The position numbers and the translations under genes are program-made. 64,000 bases of DNA, taken from NCBI GenBank assembly GCA_026225945.1, contig JAMJFZ010000107.1:47110501-47174500 (forward strand), in the 5' to 3' direction. Below the pieces are notes generated by a model. That model was not told the DNA's origin and ran no database searches. It was given only the letters and a program-made list of their open reading frames with translations. Positions within the stretch are counted from its first letter, which is position 1. Each line of letters begins with the position of its first letter. Shown one piece after another: positions 46,042-56,222 of the stretch. The DNA comes from Cricetomys ansorgei (Eukaryota > Chordata > Mammalia > Rodentia > Nesomyidae).

Positions 46042-46143
46042 GCTCTGGCTACAGAGCAGTCAAGGTGGAAATACCCAGGCTGGAGCAGTAAATCGAAGAA
46101 GTAGAACAAAGAACAGTGGCAGCTCTTCAAGTGCTCCAAGTGG
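46042..46143 (+). other. Candidate internal exon
   Basis: It is preceded by GCTTTTGTTCAG, a usable acceptor. It ends at either TGG|GTAGGA (46,143, giving 102 bp) or CAA|GTGGGT (46,139). One phase is open throughout and translates to a polar stretch with NRRSRTKN and then four serines, unlike SINE or L1 coding sequence. That phase is also the one continuing from the open non-AUG frame of the 33,478 donor. The other two phases stop within the segment. It contains no ATG. I do not recognise the protein. An untranslated exon or a chance acceptor/donor pair remains possible. Confidence 0.4.
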
Positions 46144-46282
46144 GTAGGAAGGATAAGCTGGAAAGTAGATTATAGAGTGATCCGTTGATCTCAGCATGAA
46201 GTAGTAGATCTGGTCCAGAAAATACACTGCTGCTTATTGGTTGAATGCTCTTGGGAAAAAGTTAAGATAAAATTAAGTATCA

Positions 46283-46420
46283 TGAGATTGGGTGTTGTGG
46301 TGCGCACCTATAATCTCATTACTCAAGAGGCTGAGGCCGAAGGATCTGAAGTTGAATTTCAGATCCAGCCTGGGCTATATAGCAAAACCCTCGCTCTCCA
46401 ACACAATTTTTTAAAGTACC
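46283..46420 (+). mobile_element. B1/B4-type SINE
   Basis: TTGTGGTGCGCACCTATAAT and CCAGCCTGGGCTATATAGCA. Confidence 0.75.
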
Positions 46421-46911
46421 ATGAAGTGAAATGCCCCTAGCTTAAGTGTACAGCTGTCAGTTTTGTGAAACACATACTTGTGTAAACAGCACATGAATCT
46501 GGACTTAAAACACCTCCCTTACTCTGGAATGTTTGATTGACCAGGTAAACAAGTTGTTGCGTTTTGGTCATTAATAATGTGAGGTTAATAATTAAGTTTG
46601 TCGTACAAAGTTGTTAAAATGATAACAGTAGTAGCGAACAATTGTCGGAAAGTTTCCCAAACTTCCCTTTTACTCCAGAACAGTGCTCTGAGATGGACTG
46701 ATTCTGTTTTATCACATTTTATGAGAAAATGAGGCCAAGTTCATTTTGGCTTCCTAGCATAAGGCAGTTAACAGAGGAGTCAGTTTGATAGCCCTACGAG
46801 TAACAGCTGCCTGCCATGTCCAGGCGGCTTTTGGGTCTGAGGCCATGTACATGGACTTACCAAATGTTAGACAAGTTTATCGTAGGAGGGACTGTGGAAA
46901 GAGATAATTAC

Positions 46912-47025
46912 ATGTTTGAGGTGGGAGTAGCACTTCTAGTCTCAGCTACTCAGGAAACTCAGGCAGGAGGATGGCTTGAGTCCAGGAGTTCAAGGCTATC
47001 CTAGACAGCAGCAAGACTCCTTAAA
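46912..47025 (+). mobile_element. B1-like (7SL-derived) SINE, diverged
   Basis: CTAGTCTCAGCTACTCAGGA and GGAGGATGGCTTGAGTCCAG resemble the older 7SL-type left arm more than B1 consensus. Confidence 0.6.
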
Positions 47026-47029
47026 GTTT

Positions 47030-48925
47030 TACACATTTGAGCAGCATCTACTGCCATGGTTTCCGTTTATGAACTCTATATTTCTGATTTAACATTTCTT
47101 GAAAGGGGTGAAGGACCGAGGAAAGTGGCTGTCATGTGAGTTGTATCTAAGTTTGAGAATGCTTTGTGGGCTTGGAAGAGCTTGGATGTCGTCATCTCAG
47201 CCTGTGGAAGAGGTAGCTGCTGATCCCTCTTCTCTGCCCCACATGCTGCTGCCTGGGGCAGTGGATTGACACTGTGAGAGAGAGTCCTGACTGTCAGTCC
47301 TTGTGTGCTGTGCTGACCACTGTGTTTATACAACTCTTCGTCAGGTGCTTCTGACATTCGAGTGCTTCAATATCGTATTTCAGTACCATTCCACAATACC
47401 TGTGAGCTCTATTAGGAAAGGATTCTTAAAAGCTGTTTTTATTTTGTTTATGAAAAATAGATTCTAACAAGAAACAGTGCATTTAAGGTAGGTGACTTCC
47501 TAAGGGATCCCCAAATGGGTGATGCTGAGCTCTGGGCCTGTATGGAATTACCTTGCGCATGCCCCCTGAATTCCCAGACAGGCCGCTATCGCCTTGGGTT
47601 CACATGCTGTCATTAGCTTTGTTACCTTGTCTCTTAGTATTGTAAGCCTAGAGCGCCAGCTCCTGACAGTGCTCACATGGCTTGGCTCTCCCATCTCTTG
47701 CCCGTCTAGCAACTACAGAACCAGGTTTAACAGCATTATGATTCTCCAAAACAGATTTTTTTTTTAATAACACAGCTTGCTCACAATTCTCCAGTTTGTT
47801 GTCTCTCTTGTAGAGAACATATAATTCAACCACATGCTTCCCCATCTCTCTCTGCATGTGTCGTGTCTGCCCTCCCACTCCTCCCCCACCGCCACTCCCA
47901 CACGCCGTCTGTGCACACTCCTCTCTCTCCCTGCCCATCCCCCTTTCTGTGCGCTGGTGAATGTGGTGTCTGGTGGTGCTCATTATCATTAGCAGGCTCA
48001 GCATGAGCTTTTCTTCTTCCAAGGGCCCATTGGCTTTTGCTTGTGTCTTCCTCTGTGTCTCTGGAGGGTGGGAGAGGGTCCTCATAGTTCTCTGCTACTT
48101 TCTTATTAGCTCAGAGGTTCCAAACGCAGATCTGTGAGCCAAGGGTGTTCAGTAGTGAAGTGTTGTGCCAGGATGATTGATAATGGTTGATGTGGATCAA
48201 CAGTGTGCTAAGGGGTTCTTAAGTCAATGTTTATAGAACCCAAACTAAAGGAATGCTTTCTTTTCCTGAGATTGTACACTCCATTTTTGTGCTGAAATGT
48301 TTTTTATCATGTGATAGTGGTTGAGTTTGGTCTGACATGCCCTTGATGATGGTTTAAAAGCTGACATTCCTGTGTAGCCCCTCTGCAGCCCAGGAGGGAC
48401 CATTTGATGAGTGCATGGGAAGAAGTCTGGGAAGGGAGCTACCCTGACCGTCCTCTCTCCATATGCATAGCTTGAAGGTTCTCAGAGACACCCTGAGCAC
48501 TGCTCACATCTGCTTTCCCAGTTTTGTAATTATTTCATTGTACTTTCTTGTTTTCCTTATTGAACTTTCTCTTGCTTCTTGAAGGTGTCTCTTTCACTGC
48601 TGGCTCCCCGGTCCTGGCCAAATAGCTGAAGAAGTATTTGTTGACTGAACCAAAGGGACTGTATGGAAAGGCCCTTCTGTTTCGGGGATGAGGAGACAGG
48701 CGCAGTTGCTGTGTAGAGACCTGCCTGAGTTGAGAAGTCATTTAGCTCTCCCAGACTGCTCTGAGTGCTCTCGTGCAGCTTCCTAACTTCGGAGGCTCTG
48801 GAGTGTGATAAAGTGGCATGCAATTGATTTCACTCTTGTCTCTTATATGAAGAGATTAGCTCTGAGGAAATTGACTGTGTTTGGATTTTGAATTTAAAAA
48901 AACTTAACATATAATGATGGAGAGC
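47030..48925. other. Unassigned sequence, relatively GC-rich
   Basis: Nearly 2 kb without SINEs. It contains the longest frame outside the CpG island and LTRs (145 residues, minus strand, 47,648-48,085). That frame covers a purine-rich run coding for glycines and has no domain. No exon is convincing. Confidence 0.35.
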
Positions 48926-48927
48926 GC

Positions 48928-49015
48928 AGCTGGATGAGTTGGTGCACACACGTAATCTAGCACTCGGGAGGCTGGGGCAGGAGGGATAGAAATACAGAGC
49001 AAGCCACCAAAATCC
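48928..49015 (+). mobile_element. B1-like SINE fragment
   Basis: GTAATCTAGCACTCGGGAGG is a forward B1-type start. Confidence 0.6.
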
Positions 49016-49566
49016 AGTCTGAGATGGTCCAAATTGTTCTCAGAGCCCCACAGCATACGTATTAGATATTTTTGCTTCATAAAATATTACATCATCTATT
49101 CCTCTATGTCTGTCAAGGCCAAATCCAAGATATCGTTAGTTTCCTCTTCTATTCCCGTCTACGAGATGCACAAAGTAGCGAGTATCGGGTCAGTGGGAAG
49201 GGAGTGAACTTGGCTGGCCATTTGCTTCCTGCGGGCCGTGGTGTATTTCTTTGTTCTCCCAGGACACTCCCACATTTAGTCTGTTGAAAGCCCTGGCATT
49301 GGAGGGGATGGTGCACACTGCACAGGCACAGGTGTGCTCACTTTTGGCGCCAGACTCCCAGAAGCAAACGCTAAATCCCAGGGCCGCTAATTGCTCTGAG
49401 CACATATTTTTTGATACTATACTTGTTGGTTCAGAAATATCACAGTTCTTTATAAAACCCAGGTGAGGACTGAAGAGGAGATCAACTTTGATATGTTAAA
49501 CTGTCCTCGTAGCAAAGGCAGAAGGTGAAATAATATCCTCCACATATAAAAATCTCATATAAAATG
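49016..49566. other. Unassigned sequence
   Basis: No gene or repeat recognised. Confidence 0.4.
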
Positions 49567-49774
49567 AGTTTTAATAGTCAATTTTGAAAATAATTTAGAA
49601 ACAGTGAATATTTAGGTAGTTTTATGACAGTAGGCTTATATTGGGCTATATTTCTAGGTGATTCTAATTTGCAAGCAATTCTTTTGTATTTCAAGTTAAT
49701 CCCAGGGTAAGGCTGAGGAGTTGAAACAGTAACTTGTCTTTTTTCTTATACTGCCTGGGAACACAGAGCGAAAG
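49567..49774. repeat. Direct duplicate block, copy 1
   Basis: It aligns without gaps to 50,964-51,171 at a constant offset of 1,397 bp, with 12 to 13 differences over about 208 bp counted by eye. It matches no SINE, LTR or L1 that I know. Confidence 0.95.
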
Positions 49775-49815
49775 CATTTTATTTAAGAAATTTTAGTTAA
49801 GATGTTTAGTCCGTA

Positions 49816-50012
49816 GGCTGGAGAGATGGCTTAAGATTGCTCTTCTGGAGGACTGGGTTCAATCCTGAGCACCTGCATGGAGGGTCACAACTGTGTGTAA
49901 CTCCAGTCTAGGGGATCTGATGCCACCTCCTGGCCTTCAAAGCCACCAGGCACACATGTGCATAGATATCCATGTAGGAGAAACACCCATACATATAAAA
50001 AATAAAAACTAA
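49816..50012 (+). mobile_element. B2/B3-type SINE
   Basis: TAGGCTGGAGAGATGGCTTA head, ATTGCTCTTCTGGAGGACTG and an A-rich tail. It lies about 40 bp after the duplicate block and is absent after the second copy. Confidence 0.93.
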
Positions 50013-50049
50013 AAAGTAAAGGTATTTAGTTCTAGTTTGAGGGTTTATT

Positions 50050-50170
50050 TTTTGTGTGTTTGTTTTTGGTTTTGTTTAAGGGGTGGAGTAATCCAGGCCA
50101 GCCCGGAATTCACTTCTGTTTCAGTCTCCCAAGCGCTGGAAATTGAAAGGGTATGTCACTATGCCTGGCC
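50050..50170 (-). mobile_element. Diverged B1 SINE
   Basis: AGTAATCCAGGCCAGCCCGG and GTCTCCCAAGCGCTGGAAAT. Confidence 0.72.
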
Positions 50171-50963
50171 TGGGTCAGATGCTCTTCACTTGTTCCAGCA
50201 GTGAGATTGAAAATCTAGTTCTGTTTTGTTTAGCTTCTGTATTTCATGTTGCTTTGATTATTGTCTGTAGAGGTATAGCAGCAGGCTTAGTTCCAGAAGG
50301 CCTTTTCTAATTACAAATGATTAAAGTATGTGGTTTTGAGTAGCACAGTGGTTGGTTGATTTACCACATCGTCTTTGTATGCTCTTTTTTTTTTGAGGAA
50401 TTTTCTTTGAACTTCTCGTGTTTCAGTATCTCTTTCCGAGGCTGTTAACACAGATCTGAAATCTCCGCATTGGTAATGCACATGACATTTCAACAACAGT
50501 ATTGCATCAGTTGAGTTCTAAATTTTCTGGCATATGGCTAAGAAATCTCTATTCAAGAGTAATGACTCTTTGAGCTTTGCTTTGATGAAATTCCGGGCAG
50601 TATTTGCACATTTGAAAGGGAGGCCCAGTCTCAGTCTGGCAGGCTGAGGGCTGCGGGAGGTTAGATATGGCTGTTATTTAAGTTGGCTGTCTTCAGAGTA
50701 TTCTCTGGGGCCTGTAGCCAGGGGTGTGTTAGCTGGGGGTTCTGAAGGGTTTCTCTCTGTGGACTGACTCAAGATTATCCAGGGGCAGCTCAGAAATCAG
50801 AGAGGAGCCACGGGCCTAAAAATAAGCCCTGCTTACTGTGACGATCTGCCTGGCACAGATCCACTTGCTGCCACAGAGCAGTCACTGGGAGGGGAAGCAA
50901 GCATGGACAGGTGCTCAGGGGGCGGAGCCTCGGTGCTCCCTGGTTCACAGAGGGAGACGTGAA
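50171..50963. other. Unassigned sequence between the duplicate blocks
   Basis: No gene recognised. Moderately GC-rich around 50,600-50,960, with no SINE. Confidence 0.4.
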
Positions 50964-51171
50964 AGTTTTAATGGTTGACTTTGCAAATAATTTAGAAATA
51001 GTAAATATTTAGGTAGTTTTATGACAGTAGGCTTATACTGGGCTATATTTCTAGGTGATTCTAATTTGCAAGCAATTCTTTTGTATTTCAAGTTAATCCC
51101 AGGGTAAGACTGAGGAGTTGGAACAATAACTTGTCTTGTTTCTTATACTGCCTGGGAACACAGAGCGAAGC
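50964..51171. repeat. Direct duplicate block, copy 2
   Basis: Second copy of 49,567-49,774. It ends 18 bp before the candidate acceptor at 51,189. Confidence 0.95.
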
Positions 51172-51189
51172 TTTGTTTGAACCTTGCAG

Positions 51190-51400
51190 ACAATAGGATG
51201 TTTAGACAAAGATCCACCCATGCAAGTGAGATGGAAGATTGTGAGGAGATTATCGAGCATTCTTTCTCAGAGTCTTTGGATGCTGTGTGGTACAAGGTGT
51301 CTTTTGCAGTCATAATTGGTTTCAAGACAGGATTTTTATTAAACAGGATTGAATGCCCAACAGTTCTCACAGCTGCCAGAGTAACTGGAAGTCTGACTAG
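51190..51400 (+). other. Candidate exon (weak)
   Basis: CCTTGCAG precedes it and TAG|GTAAGA follows, a strong donor. One phase is open across all 211 bp, with an ATG at 51,198 and about 67 codons to the donor. The peptide has no recognised domain. With the 46,139 donor option the phases would be compatible. It could equally be a chance frame or a non-coding exon. Confidence 0.28.
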
Positions 51401-51574
51401 GTAAGAGAGGGGAGAGTATTTAGGAGTGGATGATTGTTGTTGGGGAATTCTGCCTTTGGGGTATGAGGCTCACTCTAAGAGTAGGCAGTACAATCCAATC
51501 TGGGGATGACCCAGGAGTGCTTTGCCTTTGGAGGTGTTGCTTGTCACTTGTAGTACAAAGGTTAACTATTGTTT

Positions 51575-51955
51575 GTGTTAGCCAGTTTTTCATCACTATA
51601 ATTAAATGCTTCAGGCAGTGAATCTAGAAATGGCTTATTTTGGCTCATAGTTTTGAAGGTTCCAGTACAAGAACAGGTGATCCCTTAATTTGAGCCTCAG
51701 GCAAGCATGGGGTACATCCATGGGCGTGGCAGAAGCACAGGTCAGAGCAAATAGAGTACAAATCAGGAAATACAGAGAAAGAAATGAGATGGCATCCCAA
51801 AATCCCTTTAGGGGCATGCCCCCAAACCTAATGCCCTTCCACTAGGTCCCAACTCCTAAAGGCCCACAGCACCTTCATTGGTGCTGTCCTGGGGACTAAA
51901 CCTTCAAGACACGGGCCTATGGGGTGGGAGCACTCATCCAAACCATGTTTTAAAT
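51575..51955 (-). mobile_element. MaLR-like LTR, old
   Basis: GGCTTATTTTGGCTCATAGT near one end, TAGGTCCCAACTCCTAAAGG and AACCTTCAAGACACGGGCCT near the other. Confidence 0.62.
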
Positions 51956-51959
51956 CAGC

Positions 51960-52615
51960 TGGTCCCTGTTTATGGTGAGTGGGAGGAAGCTTGTAGTGGC
52001 AAGATGCATTGTAACCACAAGACTTGACAACTAGTCCAGGAAAGAGAGAAAGGCGCTCTGGGCCAGAGGATATCAGTGAGGGTTAGAAATCGTTAACAGT
52101 TGGGGTGTATGTTTTTAAAATTTTCTCTGGGGATGTGTTTTGATGGCACCTATCGAAATTGCTTTTGGAGTAAAAGAAAAAGAAGTGATTTAATGCTGCC
52201 TTCTATGTTTTTGACCCTATCTGGGCACCTGATCAACCTTGGAGCACTCGAGAAAAAGGAAAGTTGTCTGGGATCCAAAGGCCCAGAGGACTCCTTTGGA
52301 ATTGAAGTTTGAGATGCCTGTTAAAATTCAAACCGACATGTTAAACCACCTATTCAAGCCAGGAGTTCTAACGGAGGGCCATGGCTCCAGAAATGTGTGT
52401 GGGAGTCCTTACCAAGCCAAGTGTGTTTAAAACAAGCTGTGAAGGTAGGGAGGGAAGGAGATGCAGGGACTAGACCTGCCAGGTTGCCAAAACCTGAAGG
52501 CTGTTTCAAGAAGAATCTCATTTATTTACCAAAGACAAATGTTTGCATTTTGGAAAGAAACAGAATAGAAAATCTGAAGCCACATGAAGGAGGTGCTTTG
52601 AGTTTGGCCTCCATA
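51960..52615. other. Unassigned sequence
   Basis: Several overlapping 60-75 residue frames but no splice or domain support. Confidence 0.35.
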
Positions 52616-52623
52616 GTATAAAG

Positions 52624-52845
52624 CAGTATATAGTATCGACCTTCCTAATGCCACAACCATTTAATACAGCTCCTCGTGTTGTGGTCCCTAACCATAAAAT
52701 TATTTTCATTGATACTTCACAACTGTAATTTTGATACTGTTATGAATCATAATGTAAATATCTGACATGCAGATGGCCTAAAGCAACCCCTGTGAAAGTG
52801 ATTCAACCTCCAAAGGGGTCAGGACCCACAGGGTGAGAACCACTG
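52624..52845. mobile_element. URR1-type hAT-Charlie transposon
   Basis: A 222-bp copy with GACCTTCCTAATGCCACAAC near one end and GGGTGAGAACCACTG at the other. The octamers GTATAAAG (52,616-52,623) and GTGTAAAG (52,846-52,853) match at seven of eight positions. Confidence 0.88.
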
Positions 52846-52853
52846 GTGTAAAG

Positions 52854-53214
52854 GGTTTGCTTTGCTGCTGGAGTTAACTTTTTAAGGGGTGTCTGTGCAT
52901 GTCCCTTAGTACCTTGGCTACACATGGAAAAGAAATCGTGGCCAATTCCACAAAAGTGAGAACAACACTAAATCTTTGCAAAGCAGCAAAACATGGGATT
53001 TAATTACTGTCTAGGCCATGTATGGGAAATACATATATTTGGTAACCAGTTTTGTTTTTTTTGTTTTTTTTTTTTTTAATATCAGCAGTGGGTGCAGGAA
53101 CTACAAATTGCTTGACGGTACCTAAAATCCAATATTTCTTTGCATTTCCTGGGCATTGCTTATAGTGTGGTTAAGGACCATTCTCAAAGACTCCTGAGAA
53201 AGGCCTCATGCCAC
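52854..53214. other. Unassigned sequence
   Basis: No gene recognised; a T-rich run lies near 53,050-53,078. Confidence 0.4.
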
Positions 53215-53670
53215 AGGTGAGGGCTCTTCATTTGTCAATTTGGCTACATGTGGAACTAACTTAAAAAAAAAAAAAAACCCAAGCTGCCAGGCATCCCTGC
53301 AAGATTTTTAGTTAACTGGGTCATCTGAGGCGTGAAGTCCCACCTTTAATGTGAGTCCCACCTTCTTGTGGCAGCCTATATAAAGGTCAAGAAAGGAGGA
53401 GGCTCTTCGCTGTTTGCTTGCCCTCACAATCGCTGGACTGTTCATCTTTTCACTGGTATTAGAACCTAATTCTTTGGGATTCTGGCATATACTGAAGACC
53501 AGCTGAGACATCCAGCCTTGTGGACTGTAGTTACCGGATTCTTGGACTTTCTAACCAGAAACAGATATTGGTGGAAGAGTTGGACCATAACTGTGAGCCA
53601 CTTATTAAAGTCTCGTTTTTATAGTTTATTCTATTAGTTCTATTTCTCCAGAGAACCCTGGCTAATGTAC
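53215..53670 (+). mobile_element. Rodent LTR-like repeat with TATA and poly(A) motifs
   Basis: GCAGCCTATATAAAGGTCAA (TATA-like, about 53,377) is followed by ACTGAAGACCAGCTGAGACA, then ATTAAAG (about 53,605) and CCAGAGAACCCTGGCTAATG at the end. The promoter-like and poly(A)-like order suggests a solo LTR. I do not assign a family name. Confidence 0.6.
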
Positions 53671-54039
53671 CGTACTATCCTAGAATATTTAAAGATAGCT
53701 TCAGATGAGCATTGTGTAGCTAGTGACTGTTGATAGGTAATGTATTTGGAAACCTTGACTTGGCTGTTTATTCCATGGATCTAAGCTAAATATGTGGCTT
53801 GCTGGGTGGCCCTCACTGTCCCTCACTTCCATGGTGTAATCAGTGCACATGCTTTCCTACTAGACTGCAATCTATATAGTTGTGCTTATTTTTGTCAATT
53901 TTATCTCCTATATTTATGATGGAATGTTTGCCAAAAGATGGATACTTAATAAATAAATACCATGAAATATTAGGGGGGAAATGTCCTAGAGGTAGCCAAG
54001 AAGCCTTGGTTTGGTTTCTAAGGTCAGCATTATCTTTAA
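53671..54039. other. Unassigned sequence
   Basis: No gene or repeat recognised. Confidence 0.4.
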
Positions 54040-54189
54040 GACTCCTTTATTGATGAGTGACATGCAGCAAAATTTGCCCCCTTTTGGCATACAGTACTAT
54101 TCATATAGTACTACCATTACTTAATTGCTCTATTTCCCTTTCTTCCTCCCTCCATTATTTCGCTCCTCCCCTTTCCTTTGTTCTTACCT

Positions 54190-54296
54190 TTCAACATGGT
54201 CTTGCTGTAAAGCTCAGGCTACCTCAAACAGGAGATCACCCAGCCTTAGCCTTCTGGGTGTTGGGATTATCGGCCTATACCACCATGCCTGGAAAG
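54190..54296 (-). mobile_element. B1-like SINE in the L1M
   Basis: ATGGTCTTGCTGTAAAGCTC and GTGTTGGGATTATCGGCCTA. Confidence 0.65.
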
Positions 54297-54314
54297 TTTT
54301 GGTAAATACATTAT

Positions 54315-54315
<1 letters not shown>

Positions 54316-54358
<43 letters not shown>
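54316..54358. repeat. (CA)n microsatellite
   Basis: About 20 CA units. Confidence 0.97.
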
Positions 54359-54361
<3 letters not shown>

Positions 54362-54595
54362 TTCATTATACTAGAGTTTCTTTGTGCCTCTTTGTTCAGC
54401 TTTCTTCCTATTCCCAAACAACCATTGGCCCTGTTCCTTTTAGTTTTTTTTTCCCATAGTATATAAAAAGAATTATTTAGTATGTAGCCTTTTATATATA
54501 GCATTTTTGACTTAACATATGTATTTGAGATATCCACCTATTAATATTTTATCTTTTATTACTGAGTGGCATTTCGTTATATGGATGTACCTTAG

Positions 54596-54922
54596 TGTTG
54601 GGGAAGTTTATTTTAGTTATGTTTGAAATTGTTTTATGCACTGTTGGGTGAGGGACTGCCTAGGTTTTTGGCATTTTGTATTGTTTGCAGGTGTTGGGAT
54701 TTCTGTGGGGGTTGTTTAATTGCTAATGATCTGCCTGTGTTATCATTAGAATACCTGAGGTGTTCTGAAAGAATAAAAACACCTGAGCTCAGAGTTCCAC
54801 TACCTGGAGTCTGGTGCTGGCCAGGATGGTGGTTCCCTCTGCTGAGGTCTGAAAGGGTTTGCACATATGAAAATGCCTCCTTGTCTTCCTGGCTGAGCCC
54901 ACACAGTAGGCTAACTACTACA
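54596..54922 (+). mobile_element. Class II-like ERV solo LTR, copy C
   Basis: A 327-bp LTR starting TGTTGGGGAAG and ending CTACTACA. AATAAA lies at 54,772-54,777. Perfect 6-bp duplications CCTTAG flank it at 54,590-54,595 and 54,923-54,928. It is in opposite orientation to copies A and B. The 101- and 76-residue frames inside it are LTR read-through. Confidence 0.9.
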
Positions 54923-54990
54923 CCTTAGTTTATATAGTCATTCACCAATGATGGATATTTGGGGCATTTCTCTCTCTCTCTCTCAAATTG

Positions 54991-55883
54991 GTTTTCTCAT
55001 TCTAGTTTTAACTCATAATACAAAATAATTAAAGCATCAGTAACCTACTGCTCCCACCCCCATCTGCACCTGCTACTTCCATTTCCCATGTACTATACCT
55101 GTGAGTTTAATTTATATGACCATAATTGTAGAACACAATTTTTTTTCAATTGTCTCATCAGTTACATAGCTACTAAATAGTTGGATTTCACTGAGTTTTT
55201 GTATTATAAATTTACAATTAATTTCTTATTGAAATAATTTCTAAATCTTCACAATTGTCCAAAAATGTGTTTAGAGTTCTTTGTTTAATGTTTTTCTTAT
55301 GGTAAATTCTTAGCAGTTTAAGACTTACTGAAGTAATAGAAATCAGTTCAAGCGAATGGGCCAAACCTTCTTAGGTGTCACAGGCGTGGGATGGGGGTGT
55401 GTTTTGTTTCTTAGAACTCCATGTCTACAAGTTAGTCAGGAGCCAAGTCAGTGAAGCAATCAAAGCCCTTCATTGTTTTTCATTTCTGCATCTCTCAGTA
55501 CATTGGTCCCATTCTTAGCTTTCATTTTCTGCTTCTGGGAACATGAACGGTGGCTGTGCACAGAGCCTGGACCTTACATGTTCTTCAGCTCTTGGACATG
55601 CTGTGCTAGACCAGCTGTTTCTATTCCAAACACTATGGAGAGAAAATCTGATTTGAGGTGGTGGCTCAAGCAGGGGGAATTTACTAGTTTGTGGCTCACT
55701 GAAGCCACACTCAAAAGTTTTTCAAAACTCCACTTTTTTTTTTTTCTGGTTATTGAACTTACTTTCCAGAATGGTGATTACAATTTGGCTTCATATTTAA
55801 TTATTGCTATTGTTTTGAGAAAGGATATCTATGTTGCCCCTTGAACTCTGGGCTCAGGCAAACTTCTGCCTTAGTGTTGTTTG
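54991..55883. other. Unassigned sequence
   Basis: The 123-residue frame at 55,473-55,844 crosses a poly(T) run and gives no recognisable protein. Confidence 0.4.
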
Positions 55884-56222
55884 CCTTTGGTCAACTTGAC
55901 ACAAGCATGGGTTTTCCAGGAAGAAGGAACCTCTGTTGAGAAAATGTTCCTATTGTATTGGCCAGTAGGCAAGTCTGTATATCTTCTTGATTAATGATTG
56001 CTATGGGAAGACCTAACCCACTCTGGGTGGTATCACCCCTGGGTAGGTGGTCCTGATCTGTATGAGAAATGTAGCTAAGTAATCCAGGAAGCAGCACCCT
56101 CTATGGTGTCCACTTCAGTTCTGGCATCTAGGTTCCTGCTCAGGTTTCTGCTTTGTAACCCTCTCCTCCCCAGCTTGCTTTTGGTCATGGTGTTTACCAC
56201 AGCAGTGGCCAGCAAACCAGCC
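55884..56222 (+). mobile_element. MaLR-like LTR, diverged
   Basis: GGTCAACTTGACACAAGCAT start and AGCTTGCTTTTGGTCATGGT near the end. Same family as 15,470 and 62,103; the AATAAA is lost. Confidence 0.65.

Larger units (their letters stand above)
54040..54990 (-). mobile_element. Ancient L1M fragment carrying later insertions
   Basis: Antisense L1 segments (54,040-54,125, 54,360-54,595 and 54,929-54,970) include TTTATTACTGAGTGGCATTT, GGATGTACCTTAG and TCATTCACCAATGATGGATA. A B1-like SINE, a CA array and a retroviral LTR were inserted into it. Confidence 0.62.

Noticed and set aside
47648..48085. 145-residue minus-strand frame
   Set aside because: Spans a purine-rich glycine run, has no domain, no splice signals, and lies opposite to the inferred gene direction.
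54623..54928. 101-residue plus and 76-residue minus frames
   Set aside because: Both lie inside the solo LTR at 54,596-54,922. Similar frames occur in the homologous LTR at 3,263-3,590, so they are repeat-derived.
55473..55844. 123-residue plus-strand frame
   Set aside because: Crosses a poly(T) run encoding phenylalanines; no recognisable protein or splice context.
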